From assembly GCA_020740775.1 (NCBI GenBank), contig JAHEWK010000002.1, forward strand, positions 3,534,001 to 3,598,000: a DNA stretch of 64,000 bases. Reading direction: 5' to 3'. This stretch comes from Ilyonectria destructans (taxonomy: Eukaryota > Ascomycota > Sordariomycetes > Hypocreales > Nectriaceae). The notes under the pieces were generated by a model. That model was given only the letters and a program-made list of their open reading frames with translations, ran no database searches and had not been told where the DNA came from. A program made the position numbers and the translations under genes. This document shows positions 34,666 through 44,938 of the stretch, piece after piece (position 1 is the stretch's first letter; every line of letters starts with the position of its first letter).

Positions 34666-36203
34666 TCAGTTGGCTGGATGTACCGAAGGGGGAGGCCTTG
34701 CCGTACTCCCCTCGCCCTCCGGGTTCTGCAAAGGGTCGTTCTGCTCAGAAACAGTGGCAAAGTTCAGGTCATCGGGTATCTCGTCGATGACAGAAGAGAG
34801 GCGTTTGAGATGAGCCGGGGCCCAAATGTCATAAAGATTCTTTACGAACCGGTACGCAGTCCACTTCTTCTCCCCATTATCCGCCCTGAAGTCAAAATAT
34901 TTGATCGCATGGCGGTAGTACTGGATATCATTCTTCCCCATCACCGGGTAATGCCCATAAATAGCAACGGAGCGATGGTCGTGCGTGATGGAAAAGGCCA
35001 AGATTTGCCGATCAACTTCGCTCTCACGCTCCCTCCAACGGAAGAGCTCAGCAACGCCCCGTACCGCGAGCGTCATGCTGTGGGCATTCTGGCGTTCTGC
35101 TACACCTAGGTCCGCGGCGCCGCTCTTTGCCTGACACGCCAGAAATGGGAAATAGGTCACCTTCGTGCCCATGAAGAAGGATTGGCCGCCTGCCGGGAAG
35201 ACGGCAAGGAAGGGTTTCAGCTTGGCCCGTTGGTCGCTGGTGAAGGCCCTGGATCGGAATCCCACAGAGTAGTCGGGCTTTGGGATGGGGCCGATCAAAG
35301 GGATTGAGACACTCCAGAGTTCATCGTTGGTCTCATGAAGGTACTTGAGGTTTTTGGCCCGGAGGGCATGTGCCTCTGCCGAAGGAACGATGAGCCGAGA
35401 AATATCAAGCCTCACCCTGATCTCGTTTCTGTTGTCCAAGTTGTTACAAAAAGCCTCAAAAATGTCGTCGTCGAATGGAGACTCGTTGGGGACTTGTTGT
35501 GGACCATCCAGAAGGTCCCGAACAAGCTGCTTGCTCTCGTCTGCTATCCCTAGATCCGATTCCTCCAGGAAACTGCCCTTCTCTGCGAGAATATCCTCAT
35601 AACTCTCGTCTTTGTATGGAACCTTTTCTCGCTCCGGCCTTAGATCAGGAGCGATGGAGGTCGTTGTTGAAGAGGTCTCCATCGCCGGGAAGAGAGGTCG
35701 AGCAAGTAAATGTGCCATCTTGCTGGTTTGTGAATATGCTTTTGGCCAGTGTTTCTCTCTCACCCAGTGCTCGATGGGATCGATCGGTTGCTTAATGTCA
35801 CTGACACGTATTGCAGGTGTAAGTGTTATGGGGTTGTTCTCGACTGCGGCAAATCTAGGAGATCGCCGGAGTGGCTGGCCGTCGGCGGATCGCTTCGTAC
35901 CACGCTTTTTAGCTGTCAAGGAGAGCTGTGATGGTTATAGTTGTCAGCATCTGCAGAGGGAAGAAAATATAGTCATGTCTTACCTGTTGATCCAGAGGTT
36001 TCCTGGCCGGGGATGGAGGCGAAGGATCAGATTCAGCTTTGTCGGGGAGGAGTTGTTGGGAACTCTTGTGCCTTTGAGGTCCATGTTCTGCTTTTTATAG
36101 TGAATAAGGGCATCGATCAAGGGGCACTTGACAAAAGAAAAAGACACGTACCTTGGTTCTTTGAACCCTTAGGCAGGGCCCTCTGTGGTTTCTTGGAGCC
36201 CAT
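34666..36203 (-). CDS. DUF7924 domain protein (nuclease-fold)
   Basis: Three exons (36203-36152, 36087-35984, 35925-34666) give 471 residues. The long open frame alone lacks an ATG; splicing in two short upstream exons supplies MGSKKPQRALPK and a basic, proline-rich N-terminus. The core is classic DUF7924: PKPDYSVGF (D270), FFMGTKVTYFPFLACQAK (Q317-x-K319), ERQNAHSMTLAVRGVAELF, ILAFSITHDHRSVAIYGHYP, and KKWTAYRFVKNLYDIW. The D...(Q)xK spacing of 47 residues is compatible with a PD-(D/E)XK fold with Gln in place of Glu, which is inference. The basic N-terminus suggests a nuclear location. Role unknown; these families expand in fungal genomes. Confidence 0.8.
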
Positions 36204-36787
36204 GGTGACGAGATATGTTGGAAAACAAGGATGGGGGCGTTGTTTGCTCGAGATATGGGTGCCTATTGGAACTGCTTGGGAGAGACGGGTTAAAGATCAG
36301 AGTTGAATGCCTACAGTCAGAGTGAAAAGAAAGCGCTCCGTGCGAGCAAACTGCTATGGGTTTTTAGGTTCCGTTGCGAAAGCAGTGTAGAATCAGAGCT
36401 TCAAACATGTCCTGGCAGGGCGTAGAACGCTCAATATATGAACTGGCAGTTCAAAGAAGATGTAACAACAAAAGAGTTTCTTTGTGCTTTAACGTGGAGA
36501 CGTCCCCGTGCATGAGGGAGGGGAGAAGGCAAACAAACCAGCCACCGCATGCACAGCCACAGACAGTAGAAAGCAGGTGGGCTTTTATCCCAAGGGTCTT
36601 CCCCATACAAATGGACTAAAGTAGTGCTATAACTCACTAAAGCAGGACAGAGTAAACGTCAATCAATATTTTATTACTAAATTCCATCCCTGGCTCTGCG
36701 GCTCTGGGCTCTCGGCTTTTCTAAATGCGGGCTCGGAGTGTTGTTCGAGCAGATGACAAAAGGAAACAACATGGTAGATGTGATGAT
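36204..36787. other. Intergenic, 0.6 kb
   Basis: Upstream region of the DUF7924 gene and the 3' flank of the class II aldolase gene. No gene, RNA or clear repeat was seen. Confidence 0.5.
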
Positions 36788-37828
36788 TTATTCGCCCTTG
36801 CACAGCTCGCCCTTGGACTTCCAGATCTCGTACTCAAAGTCGGGCTGGAACTCGGTGTATAGGGTTTCCTGAAGTAGGCGTGTTAGTGGTGATTCGTGAA
36901 GGATTGCGGTGTGCATGTAGACTTACGGGATCGGCGTTGACCTTGGCGGTGAACTCTGCCTCCTTCTCGCCAATGTAGTTCTTGGGCAGGCCGGCGCTCT
37001 CGACGAGCAGCTGGACCTCGCATGAGCGCTCCATGAGAGTGTACAGGTAGGCGGCTTCGTCGACAGTGCCGCCGGCGGTCAGGATGCCGTGGTTCTGCAG
37101 CACGATGACACGGCCTTTGTCGCCTAGTGCCTCGACGATGCGCTGGCCCTCCTCCTCGCCGAGCACGACGCCGCCAAAGGCCTTGTACACGGACTGGGTT
37201 CCCCAGAAGTTGCACGTGTCCTGGCTGATGATGTCGAGCGGCCGGCCAAAGGTCGACCAGGCCTTGCCGTACTTGGAGTGGGTGTGACAGGCGGCGTGGA
37301 TGTCGGGGCGAGCGCGGTGGATAGCACTGTGGATCATGAAGCCGGCGGCGTTGACGGCCGTCTTGTTGCCGCCGATGACCTGGCCGTCCTCGTCGATCTG
37401 CACCATGTCGCTGGCCTTGAGCATGCCAAAGTGCACTCCGAGGCTATCACGAGTTAGCAATAGTACACAATTATAGGGGCCCTGTCGAGGGGAACTCACG
37501 GGTTGATCCAGAAGGTGTTAGGGTCGACGGGATCGCGCACGCTAATGTGGCCGCTGGTGCCCTCGGTGTATCCCTTTCGGGCGAAGACCCTGAAGGCGCC
37601 GGCCATGTGCTCGAGCTGCCACTGGCGCTTCTTGTAGGGGTCGGTGATGTTGGGGATGCCGGCGAAGGCATAGCCGCCCGTGGCCAGCGCGGCCAGGTTG
37701 GTTGTGGTAGGGGCGGCTTCTTGCGGCTGTTGGTCGGTCTTCTGGACGGCTTCGACAGCGGCGGGAGAGGAGATGGCTTCGACCTTGAGCTCGGCGGGCT
37801 GGGTGAGGGTGGTGGTGGTGGTAGACAT
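36788..37828 (-). CDS. Class II aldolase/adducin-domain protein
   Basis: Zn-dependent class II aldolases (fuculose- or ribulose-phosphate aldolase type) cleave sugar phosphates; many fungal members have no known substrate. Three exons (37828-37500, 37443-36927, 36868-36788) give 308 residues. The N-terminal 65 residues are low-complexity, rich in Thr, Ala and Pro. The domain shows GYTEGTSGHISVRDP, FWINPLGVHFGMLKASDMV, the metal-binding HTH (163-165) and NHG (H228). The acidic catalytic residue found in fuculose aldolase before the HxH is not obvious (FMIHSAIH instead), so the reaction is uncertain. Its start is 0.8 kb from a divergent Zn2Cys6 regulator. Confidence 0.85.
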
Positions 37829-38620
37829 ATTGCAAGACGTGTGGGAGGGCTGTCTGTATGTGTGCGTGACGGCGTATGCGGCTCTGCGGCTGTTGGTTGG
37901 TATCGCAGCTTACTGTCTACTGTTGGACGAAGACTGGATGAGCTGTGAATGTGATGAATCCAGTGAATGCATCAAGGGTGGCTCAGGTCGAGATAAGATC
38001 TATTAAACACTTATCCTCAACTGCATCCTCCACCTCCTCCACCTACCTAAACCGTCCAGGCCGCCTCGGCAGATGCGCGATTACAATGCATGAAATCGCA
38101 GTCTTGAGCCGCCACGTGCCGCCGGCCAGTGGCGAAATGCTCGGAAATGCTAGATTGCAGCAGGTTTCCGAGGGCCAGGCGAGGGAAGGCGGCGATTCCA
38201 GCGTGTGTGTTTTGCTAGCGTTCGCGGTGGCCTTCCCCTTGGAAAGCGTGGCGTGCAGGGAAGGCGGCAAACGGCAATACAAAGCGATTCTAGCGCGCTG
38301 TCTATCAGTGATCAACCCCTGTGCCGTTGGGGCGTAGTGCGGGGGGTGGTCCTGGGCGATAGGCTCGATAGGGCATCCCTACAGCGGGTGAGATGCGCTG
38401 GAGAGCGCGTGCACCAGACGCCAAAAATGGGGTCATGTCCATCCCTCCTCGTCGTCCTCTCACGCTCTGGATTTCCCTTTCTCTGGCCTCTTCGTTTCCT
38501 GTCGCGTCCCTGTCCCGTCGTCTCGGCAATTCTTCCGACTCGCGAGGGTTCCGCCTTTGCAGCGCATTGCATCGCGTCTCATCTCATCTCGGATTCCAGC
38601 CGACATGGGCCCATTGCCAT
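37829..38620. promoter_or_regulatory. Divergent upstream region, aldolase and Zn2Cys6 gene
   Basis: 792 bp between back-to-back starts, expected to carry both promoters and 5' UTRs. Pyrimidine-rich tracts occur at 38010-38045 and 38440-38530. An ATG upstream of the regulator at 38606 opens a different frame and would be an upstream ORF if transcribed. Confidence 0.35.
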
Positions 38621-40939
38621 ATGCCGGCCTCAAAGACGACCGCCGCCGCAATCCCCATCACCGCCCCGGCAGCGCCCAGAACCAGCCTCGGCCGCAAACG
38701 CACCAAGACCTTTACCGGCTGCTGGACTTGCCGCTCGCGCAAGATCAAGTGCGACGAGGCCCGGCCGCATTGCCGCCAGTGTCGCGATAAGAGCTTGGCC
38801 TGCGAGGGATACGGCTCGCGTCTCCAATGGCTGGCCCCGGAGACCGGCTCCAAGACCGGGTTTCGCTCCGAGATACCTTCTTTGACCCAGCAGCCGCTGC
38901 GCCGTCACATACCCGCTGGTAGGCCCACATCATTTAACTAGTTTCTGGGATTCAACCTCACTAACATTCGCTGTAGAACCCCCCGCGTCCATCTTGAGCT
39001 GGAACCAGGTCGACGGCATCCTCCGCTTCATCGACACCCTTGAATCCGGCTGGGCGTCATCCCACAGCGAACATGTCTGTGCCAGCATCCACAATTTTGG
39101 AGTCTTTGGCCTCGAGCGCCCCTGTCCTGTAGATGTTCCGAATCTTCCCCACGAGATCGACAATTCCCCTCCAAAGGACAACGTCACTCTCGACTTTACC
39201 ACCGATCCACTCCCTCCGGGGTTCCTAAAGCCCCTAGAACCCCTGGAGTCCTTCGCCTCCCCTTCCTATTCTGAGACGGCTGCCGCATGGGATCTCTGCA
39301 ATCTGCATGGCGACCAATCTCACCTCCAATCGCTTGACTTTACTGATTCGCAAGATTCCGTCGCGAGGGACGTTGTCCTCAGCCATGCTCTTAGCCGTAT
39401 CCCCCAACACCCAACCCAGCAAGACACGCCCTACTTCGCTGACGACGCGAAACCAACCAAGCAATCGACGCCGGAGGAGACTTGGCATCTCGTTTCCTAT
39501 CCTCAGTTTCGCTCCATTGCCCCCAATGCCATATCCGGACAGGAACGGTTCTTGATGAGTCACTACATGAACAGAGTAGTCAATCTATTCTGTGTCATAG
39601 ACAACCGCAAGAGTCCTTGGAAGACTATCCACCTCCCCAAGGTTCTTCAAGGCGCGGGCGAGTTGTCCTTTGCCGGCGAGACGACTAGAATTCGCGGTGC
39701 ACTGAGAAACGCCCTTCTCTCCATTAGTGCTTTCTATCTATCCAATGACAGCCACACTTCCCATCACGAGGATGAAGCCAAGAAATGGGGCGAAGTTGCT
39801 TCACGTCATCGCTACGATGCCATCGGACTCCTGAAAGAGGGGGTTGAGATGGACTTGTATGGGAAGGAAAGGCCAAAATACAAAGAGTTTCTTGCCACTA
39901 TGCTGTCCATGATTACCATCAATGTAGGTTGAATCCTACGGCTCTCATCCGTTATCAAGTCAGTACTGACCGTCTCCAGGTAATGTCAGGAGACACGAGT
40001 ACCTGCAGTGTCCATTTAGATGGTGCCGAACAGCTCATAAACCACATGAGCATCCGGAAAGCAAAATTCTCCAGAAAGGCTCACGCTCTCCATCGAATCT
40101 ATCTCTACCTACGAGTTATATACGAAAGTACGGCCGTGAAGGCTCGGAACTACGGTGGCTCCCGTTTCTCTTCATTCTTGGGTTCACGTAGGACCATGGC
40201 ACCAGGGCCCACTGCCGTCCCGAAGCGAATTTTCGTCGAGGATGAAGACTCTCCCTCATCCATGGTGCCCATGGAATCAGACACCGTTCCACTTCAGGAC
40301 CCCGCTGCGGAAATGGCGGCCTACGAATGCATCTACGGGATACCTCAAAGTCTCCTCATGATGCTCAAGGAAGCCGTCGAGGTGATTGACCAAGTTGAAC
40401 ATGAGCGCGCCGAAACAGGAAGTGTGCGTATTTCCGAATCTCTTGAGAGCCTGTGCGACGATCTCGAGAAGGATATTTTGGACTGGCCTCTCGAGGAGCG
40501 GCTCAAACGATGCAGAGAGACGAACAAAGGCATCAGTGCCAAAATAATCTACCACCAAACGAGAGCTTTCCATAACGCTCTCATCATTTACTTTTCTCAA
40601 AATGTTCGTCTGCTCGGACATCGCTACATGCGATTTTACGTGGAGACGATTCTCGACAGCATTGAAGCCATCGAGCGGATCAAGATTGAGACCAAGATCC
40701 TGGCCGCACCTCTCTTCTGGCCGGCCTTTATCGGCGCCACGGAAGCTTTTGAGCCGCAGCATCAAGACCGGTTTAGAAAGTGGTATGGAGACGTGGGGGT
40801 TTACGGCATCGAGGCTGTGAGGACGGGGATCCAGGTCGTCCACGAGGTCTGGAGCCAAGGCCCAACGTCCAATAGGCAATTGATGAGTTCTTGGCGGAGC
40901 ATTGTAGATCGCATGGGGAATAGCTTGATGCTCACATGA
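38621..40939 (+). CDS. Zn2Cys6 transcription factor (Fungal_trans_2 type)
   Basis: Three exons (38621-38918, 38977-39923, 39980-40939) give 734 residues. A binuclear zinc cluster lies at C34-x2-C37-x6-C44-x6-C51-x2-C54-x6-C61 (GCWTCRSRKIKCDEARPHC), preceded by a basic stretch (GRKRTKT). The remainder resembles the helical regulatory domain of ArcA/Arg81-like factors: HYMNRVVNLFCVIDN, GALRNALLSISAFYLS, MLSMITINVMSGDTSTC, and LDGAEQLINHM. The second intron was placed so that INV-MSGD is continuous. It should act in the nucleus as a pathway-specific regulator. The divergent aldolase is a candidate target by position only. Confidence 0.88.
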
Positions 40940-42062
40940 TATTGTGGACGGTGCTATTAATCTAGATAGTATTCATCTAGGTGTATTGGGCTACGACGTT
41001 ACAAACAATTTAGACATTGTCAAACTCACCACAGGCTGCAAAACCAGTAAGCCAAATGCGAAAGGATAACGTAGACGTAAGAAGGCAAACAGGTGTCCCG
41101 CCAAAAAATCCCCGATAGGATGTCTGCACTTACCTTGAAGGAATCCTTGGTTGAAGACGTTGTATTTATCTGGGTACGGATGAACAGTGGTGTCCAAGCC
41201 TGAGTCAACAAACATAGACTTCGCCATCTTAATGTTAGTTATTGCTGTGAACCCGTTAGAGGAGATAAAACCATAGGTTGGGATTGTCTAGGCTAAATCG
41301 TATCCTAGTGGTTTGGGATTGATATGGATATGGAAGCACACATAGTTCAGTGTCATTTCCATTCCATTGTCGATGATACTGAGTGCATCGGCACTCTGGT
41401 AGAAGTATGTGACGATGTAGAAAGCTGCGACTCCAGGGTCGGTGAGAAATCGCCCTATCTTTAGAGTTGCCCAAGAAACCCAGTAGTTTGTAATAGCTTG
41501 AATGTACAGCTGGTTGCGTACAAATAAAACTACTGGTATCAACATATTGCATTTGGTTGCTAAGAACTCCCCGACTGTCGTTATTTCTAGTGATTGGACG
41601 GGTTTCTCAACTCAATCATGATGGCAATTCCGAGCCGTCAGACGTCTTGTCTACCAAATGTTCTGACTAAATCCACTTAGCTGCTCTCATGACGGATGCT
41701 GCGAGCCGTTAGCCCACTACTGTCTCATCTATCAAGTGGTGGCATTCATTCGGCCGATAGAACCACGTCAAATTCTTGAATGCTACTAGCTCGCGGGTGT
41801 TTCAATTTCATGCCAATCCTATTAGAAGTTCTCTTTGGCAGCATATTATGATAATACAATCCATATGATATTACTCTCCAGAGATGGTCCGCCGCAATGA
41901 GTAACACAACGAGGTTGCGACGGGTTTAGAATGGCGAGGCACTTGAGTTGATCGCAGTGTATATAATGGAGATAAATGAGTAAAACCAAGGTGGTGGCAA
42001 CAATAAGCGAGAAAAGTCATGTATTCATTCGTAAATAAAGGCTCATCTACATACTACTAACA
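40940..42062. other. Intergenic, 1.1 kb with unrecognised minus-strand frames
   Basis: Minus-strand frames at 40991-41227 and 41288-41545 encode partly hydrophobic text (for example ITNYWVSWATLKIGRFLTDP) that could be the remains of a membrane protein, but I recognise no family and no ATG-led gene can be assembled. The rest is AT-rich. Confidence 0.35.
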
Positions 42063-43226
42063 TCATTTCTTAGCTTCGACAAATTGCTCTGCCAACGGTT
42101 TCAAGCTCTCGTCCAAGGTCACCCAGCCCGGTCTGCCGAGCCGACGAAGCAATTCGGTTGCTCTCTGATTGTCAATCTTGCCTACATCCTTGGGGAGGTT
42201 GGGGATATCATCCGGTAAGACCCTACTCGGGTCGACTTTGCGGAATGCAGCCAGAACGTCGTTGAGGTTGAAACGGCCTCCATATGAGACCAGCCGTTCG
42301 CCGTTGACATCAGGGAAGAGGAGAGAGGCGACGTGCATTCGCGCAATATCCTCCACATCTGTGAACCACTCTGCACGTTCATTAGTTTACGGAGCCAAAA
42401 TCTTGGCAAATGCACTTACGAGCTGGGAACATGTAGACCATTTCCATAGCTAGATGACCTTCCCAGATGGGTTGAAGAAGCCCAACTGTGGTGGGGAAGC
42501 CCTGATGTTCAGGCTTGAGTACCTTGCCAACAGCAACGTTGGGGATAACTATCAAAATCAGTCCTGGGCAGCCACACAGAGTTGGATCGGAGAGAACAAA
42601 CTTGAGTTTAGTACAAAACTGGGCTTCTCCTCTTTGTACCACTTCCACAGTGCCTGTTCTGCCTTCGTCTTGGCTGCAGAATAAGCTAGGTACCCTCCGG
42701 CCATTCCCTTGGGACCCTTTCCAGAGTATGAAATGGCTACGGCCTCCTCGTTATAAGTGTCCTTGTTTACCACATACTCTTCTCCAGGCTTGGGGATCGC
42801 CGCCGCACCGGATGAGGACGTGTACGCAAAGCGAGTGACAGACGACGACTTGGCCGCGGATTTGGCAATGTTCAGCGTCGCAGAGACATTGACGGGGACA
42901 ACATTGTCCGGGTTCGGGTCCAGGTTGGTGATCGCAAGGGTGTGGACCACCCCATGGACACCCTTCAGTGCTTCGTCAAAGGCCCCATCGACGGTGATGT
43001 CAGGGATGTCAACAAGGCTGAAGCGTCCCGACCCGTAGGCGGCATCAAAGTGGGACTGAAGCCAGCCGGTACGAGAAGCATCGCGGACAGTACCACGGAC
43101 ACGGTAACCCGCAGCTAGGAGCTGGTCGACAATGTGGCTAGCAATAAAGCCATTGGCTCCCGAGACAGCAACAATGCTGTCAAGAGGGAGCGCGTGGTTT
43201 TCAATTTTGAGGGAGGAAGGCGCCAT
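42063..43226 (-). CDS. Extended SDR reductase (Gre2/dihydroflavonol-reductase-like)
   Basis: This NADPH-dependent reductase of the extended short-chain dehydrogenase family resembles yeast Gre2 and plant cinnamoyl-CoA/dihydroflavonol reductases. Three exons (43226-42602, 42548-42420, 42370-42063) give 353 residues. The Rossmann motif is VSGANGFIASHIVDQL (21-36), with RGTVRDASR for the cofactor phosphate, FAYTSSSGA with the catalytic Ser region (137-139), and Y182-SAA-K186. The donor of the first intron is GTTTGT, slightly weak, but it joins FVLNS to IIPNVAVGKVL, the family order. The substrate could be an aldehyde, ketone or secondary-metabolite intermediate. Confidence 0.88.
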
Positions 43227-44662
43227 GTTGAGTGTAGAATCTTGAGGAGTGAATTGGTATTCAGCTGGGTGTTGACGTCCTCAGCAGTTCAAGTCCAAGG
43301 CTCGAATATATATGGTCGACCTTCCGGGTGTACGACCGCGACGGCATGCCTAAATGGTAACTATATTTAGCGCTCGAGCGGGGGCTCGGAAAGGTCTGAA
43401 GTGCGAGGTCCGAGTCTTGATGGTCGTGACGTTGAAGTTTCGGAGCGCGGGATTCTCGGGTCCCGTTTTGAAGCAACCAACCTCTAGACTATCAATGCGG
43501 AAACCTGGTCAAAATATTCCGAGCTAGGTCTATCCAAGGACGCTGGACAATTCCGTTTTTTAGGTTTGGACTAAGTCCTGACCCCTCGTTATTAGGTTTG
43601 TCAACGAGTATTGTTATTCGTACGTAGGCATTTTACTGTTTGCATACAGGTACGAGTCCCTTCAGCTAAACCTTAGGCAAATTAATTAACTTGAAGCAGA
43701 TATACAGGTAAAAAGCATATTTATGGGCGAAGGTCTACTTTATAAAAGCAAAACTTTTTTTTTATAGCTTTACTCAATATTATCAGATAGATCAAAGCCG
43801 TGCAGTATTCTCAAACAGTAGAAATAAACAGTAAATACTACACCCAGCACCAGAAGAAACAGTAGTTGAACAATAAGGTTGTTGCACACTGGTCTCTGCC
43901 TGAAGCTTCAATTCAACCCTTCTGACTTCAACCCTACTATAAGGTTAGAATGGATCGAAAAGGTTAGACAGGATTCCGGCAGAAGGGAAAAAAAAGCAGC
44001 TTGAAACCCAAACTTGGGCCTTGGCAACTGTGACGTGCACAACGAAAATGCAGTAAATTCAAACATTAGGTTCCCTCATCGAGGGTTATAAAGCAATATA
44101 ATCAAAAGATTGTTAGAGGCTAAATACTGAGAGTAAGATTTAGAAGATTCTTAGAAAAGACTATATACATATATTATGATATATAGGCAACAGTGAATAT
44201 ATATATACGAATAGCAAAATCCATGTATATGAGTAGCAATATACATGTGTGCGAATAGCAATGCTGTAACTAAAAGGTTTTGGATGGGAATTTTAGAACG
44301 CTCCTTGATCAAGACACTAGTAACGGACATCAGATTGCTAATCATTATGACTGTTTTTCGAACGACCTGCCTTTCCCGGAGCTAAGCCTCGGACTTCGTA
44401 GAGCTCAAAGCTTGATAGAGGATATATTATATATAGACGCGAGCCATGAATAGGTTCAAGACGCTATGGATGTTTGATGAGTTTCCACTGGGAGATGGGT
44501 CAAACGAGAGTTAGCTTCGGCTCTTGTATTCGCTAGCGGCATCATGCTATTTGGTCTTGGACCACAAATACTATTTGGAAATATGGCGAGGTTTTATTCT
44601 GTGCCATGTTTACAAAGTGTAATGGAATGGATAACTGGGTGGTGTGTGGTTGCTAAAGATAG
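43227..44662. other. Intergenic, AT-rich, 1.4 kb
   Basis: From about 43600 to 44460 the sequence is markedly AT-rich, with runs such as TATATATATA. A degenerate unit containing GAATAGCAA or GAGTAGCAA recurs about three times at 44205-44265. This could be old repeat sequence degraded by C-to-T mutation (RIP), which I cannot quantify here. No gene was recognised. Confidence 0.4.
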
Positions 44663-44917
44663 TCATGAGCCAGAAAGGGAAAGAAGTGAGTGGCCAACAA
44701 TTTCTGACGAAAGGTAAACACCCTGAACTGCCGACTTTGAACGGCACACCATCAAGTGGCACTCTAAGACCGCAGGGCCTTTAACGGGTATATTTAAGCC
44801 TAGCTTCACCAACAGCTCATACCCCTTCTTCGCAGCTATTAGTATTCGCTCGTAATCCTTATTTTTGTTCTTAGACTTTAGGTCAGCTCCATTCACGAGC
44901 AGTCGCTTAGTAGCTGT
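44663..44917 (-). other. Possible C-terminal exon or severed end of the NLR
   Basis: This minus frame continues in ankyrin-like style just after the NLR stop (TKRLLVNGADLKSKNKNKDY, then YELLVKLGLNIP). Joining it from the end of ...STEKKQ would need an intron of 33 bp (44918-44950, GTAACA..TCAG), shorter than any other intron here. It may instead be the decayed end of the ankyrin domain after a stop-creating mutation. Confidence 0.35.
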
Positions 44918-44938
44918 CTGATGCTTGTTTAAAACTAC

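Noticed and set aside
40991..41552. Hydrophobic minus-strand frames that might form a membrane protein
   Set aside because: No start, splice pattern or family could be established; mentioned only in the gap entry.
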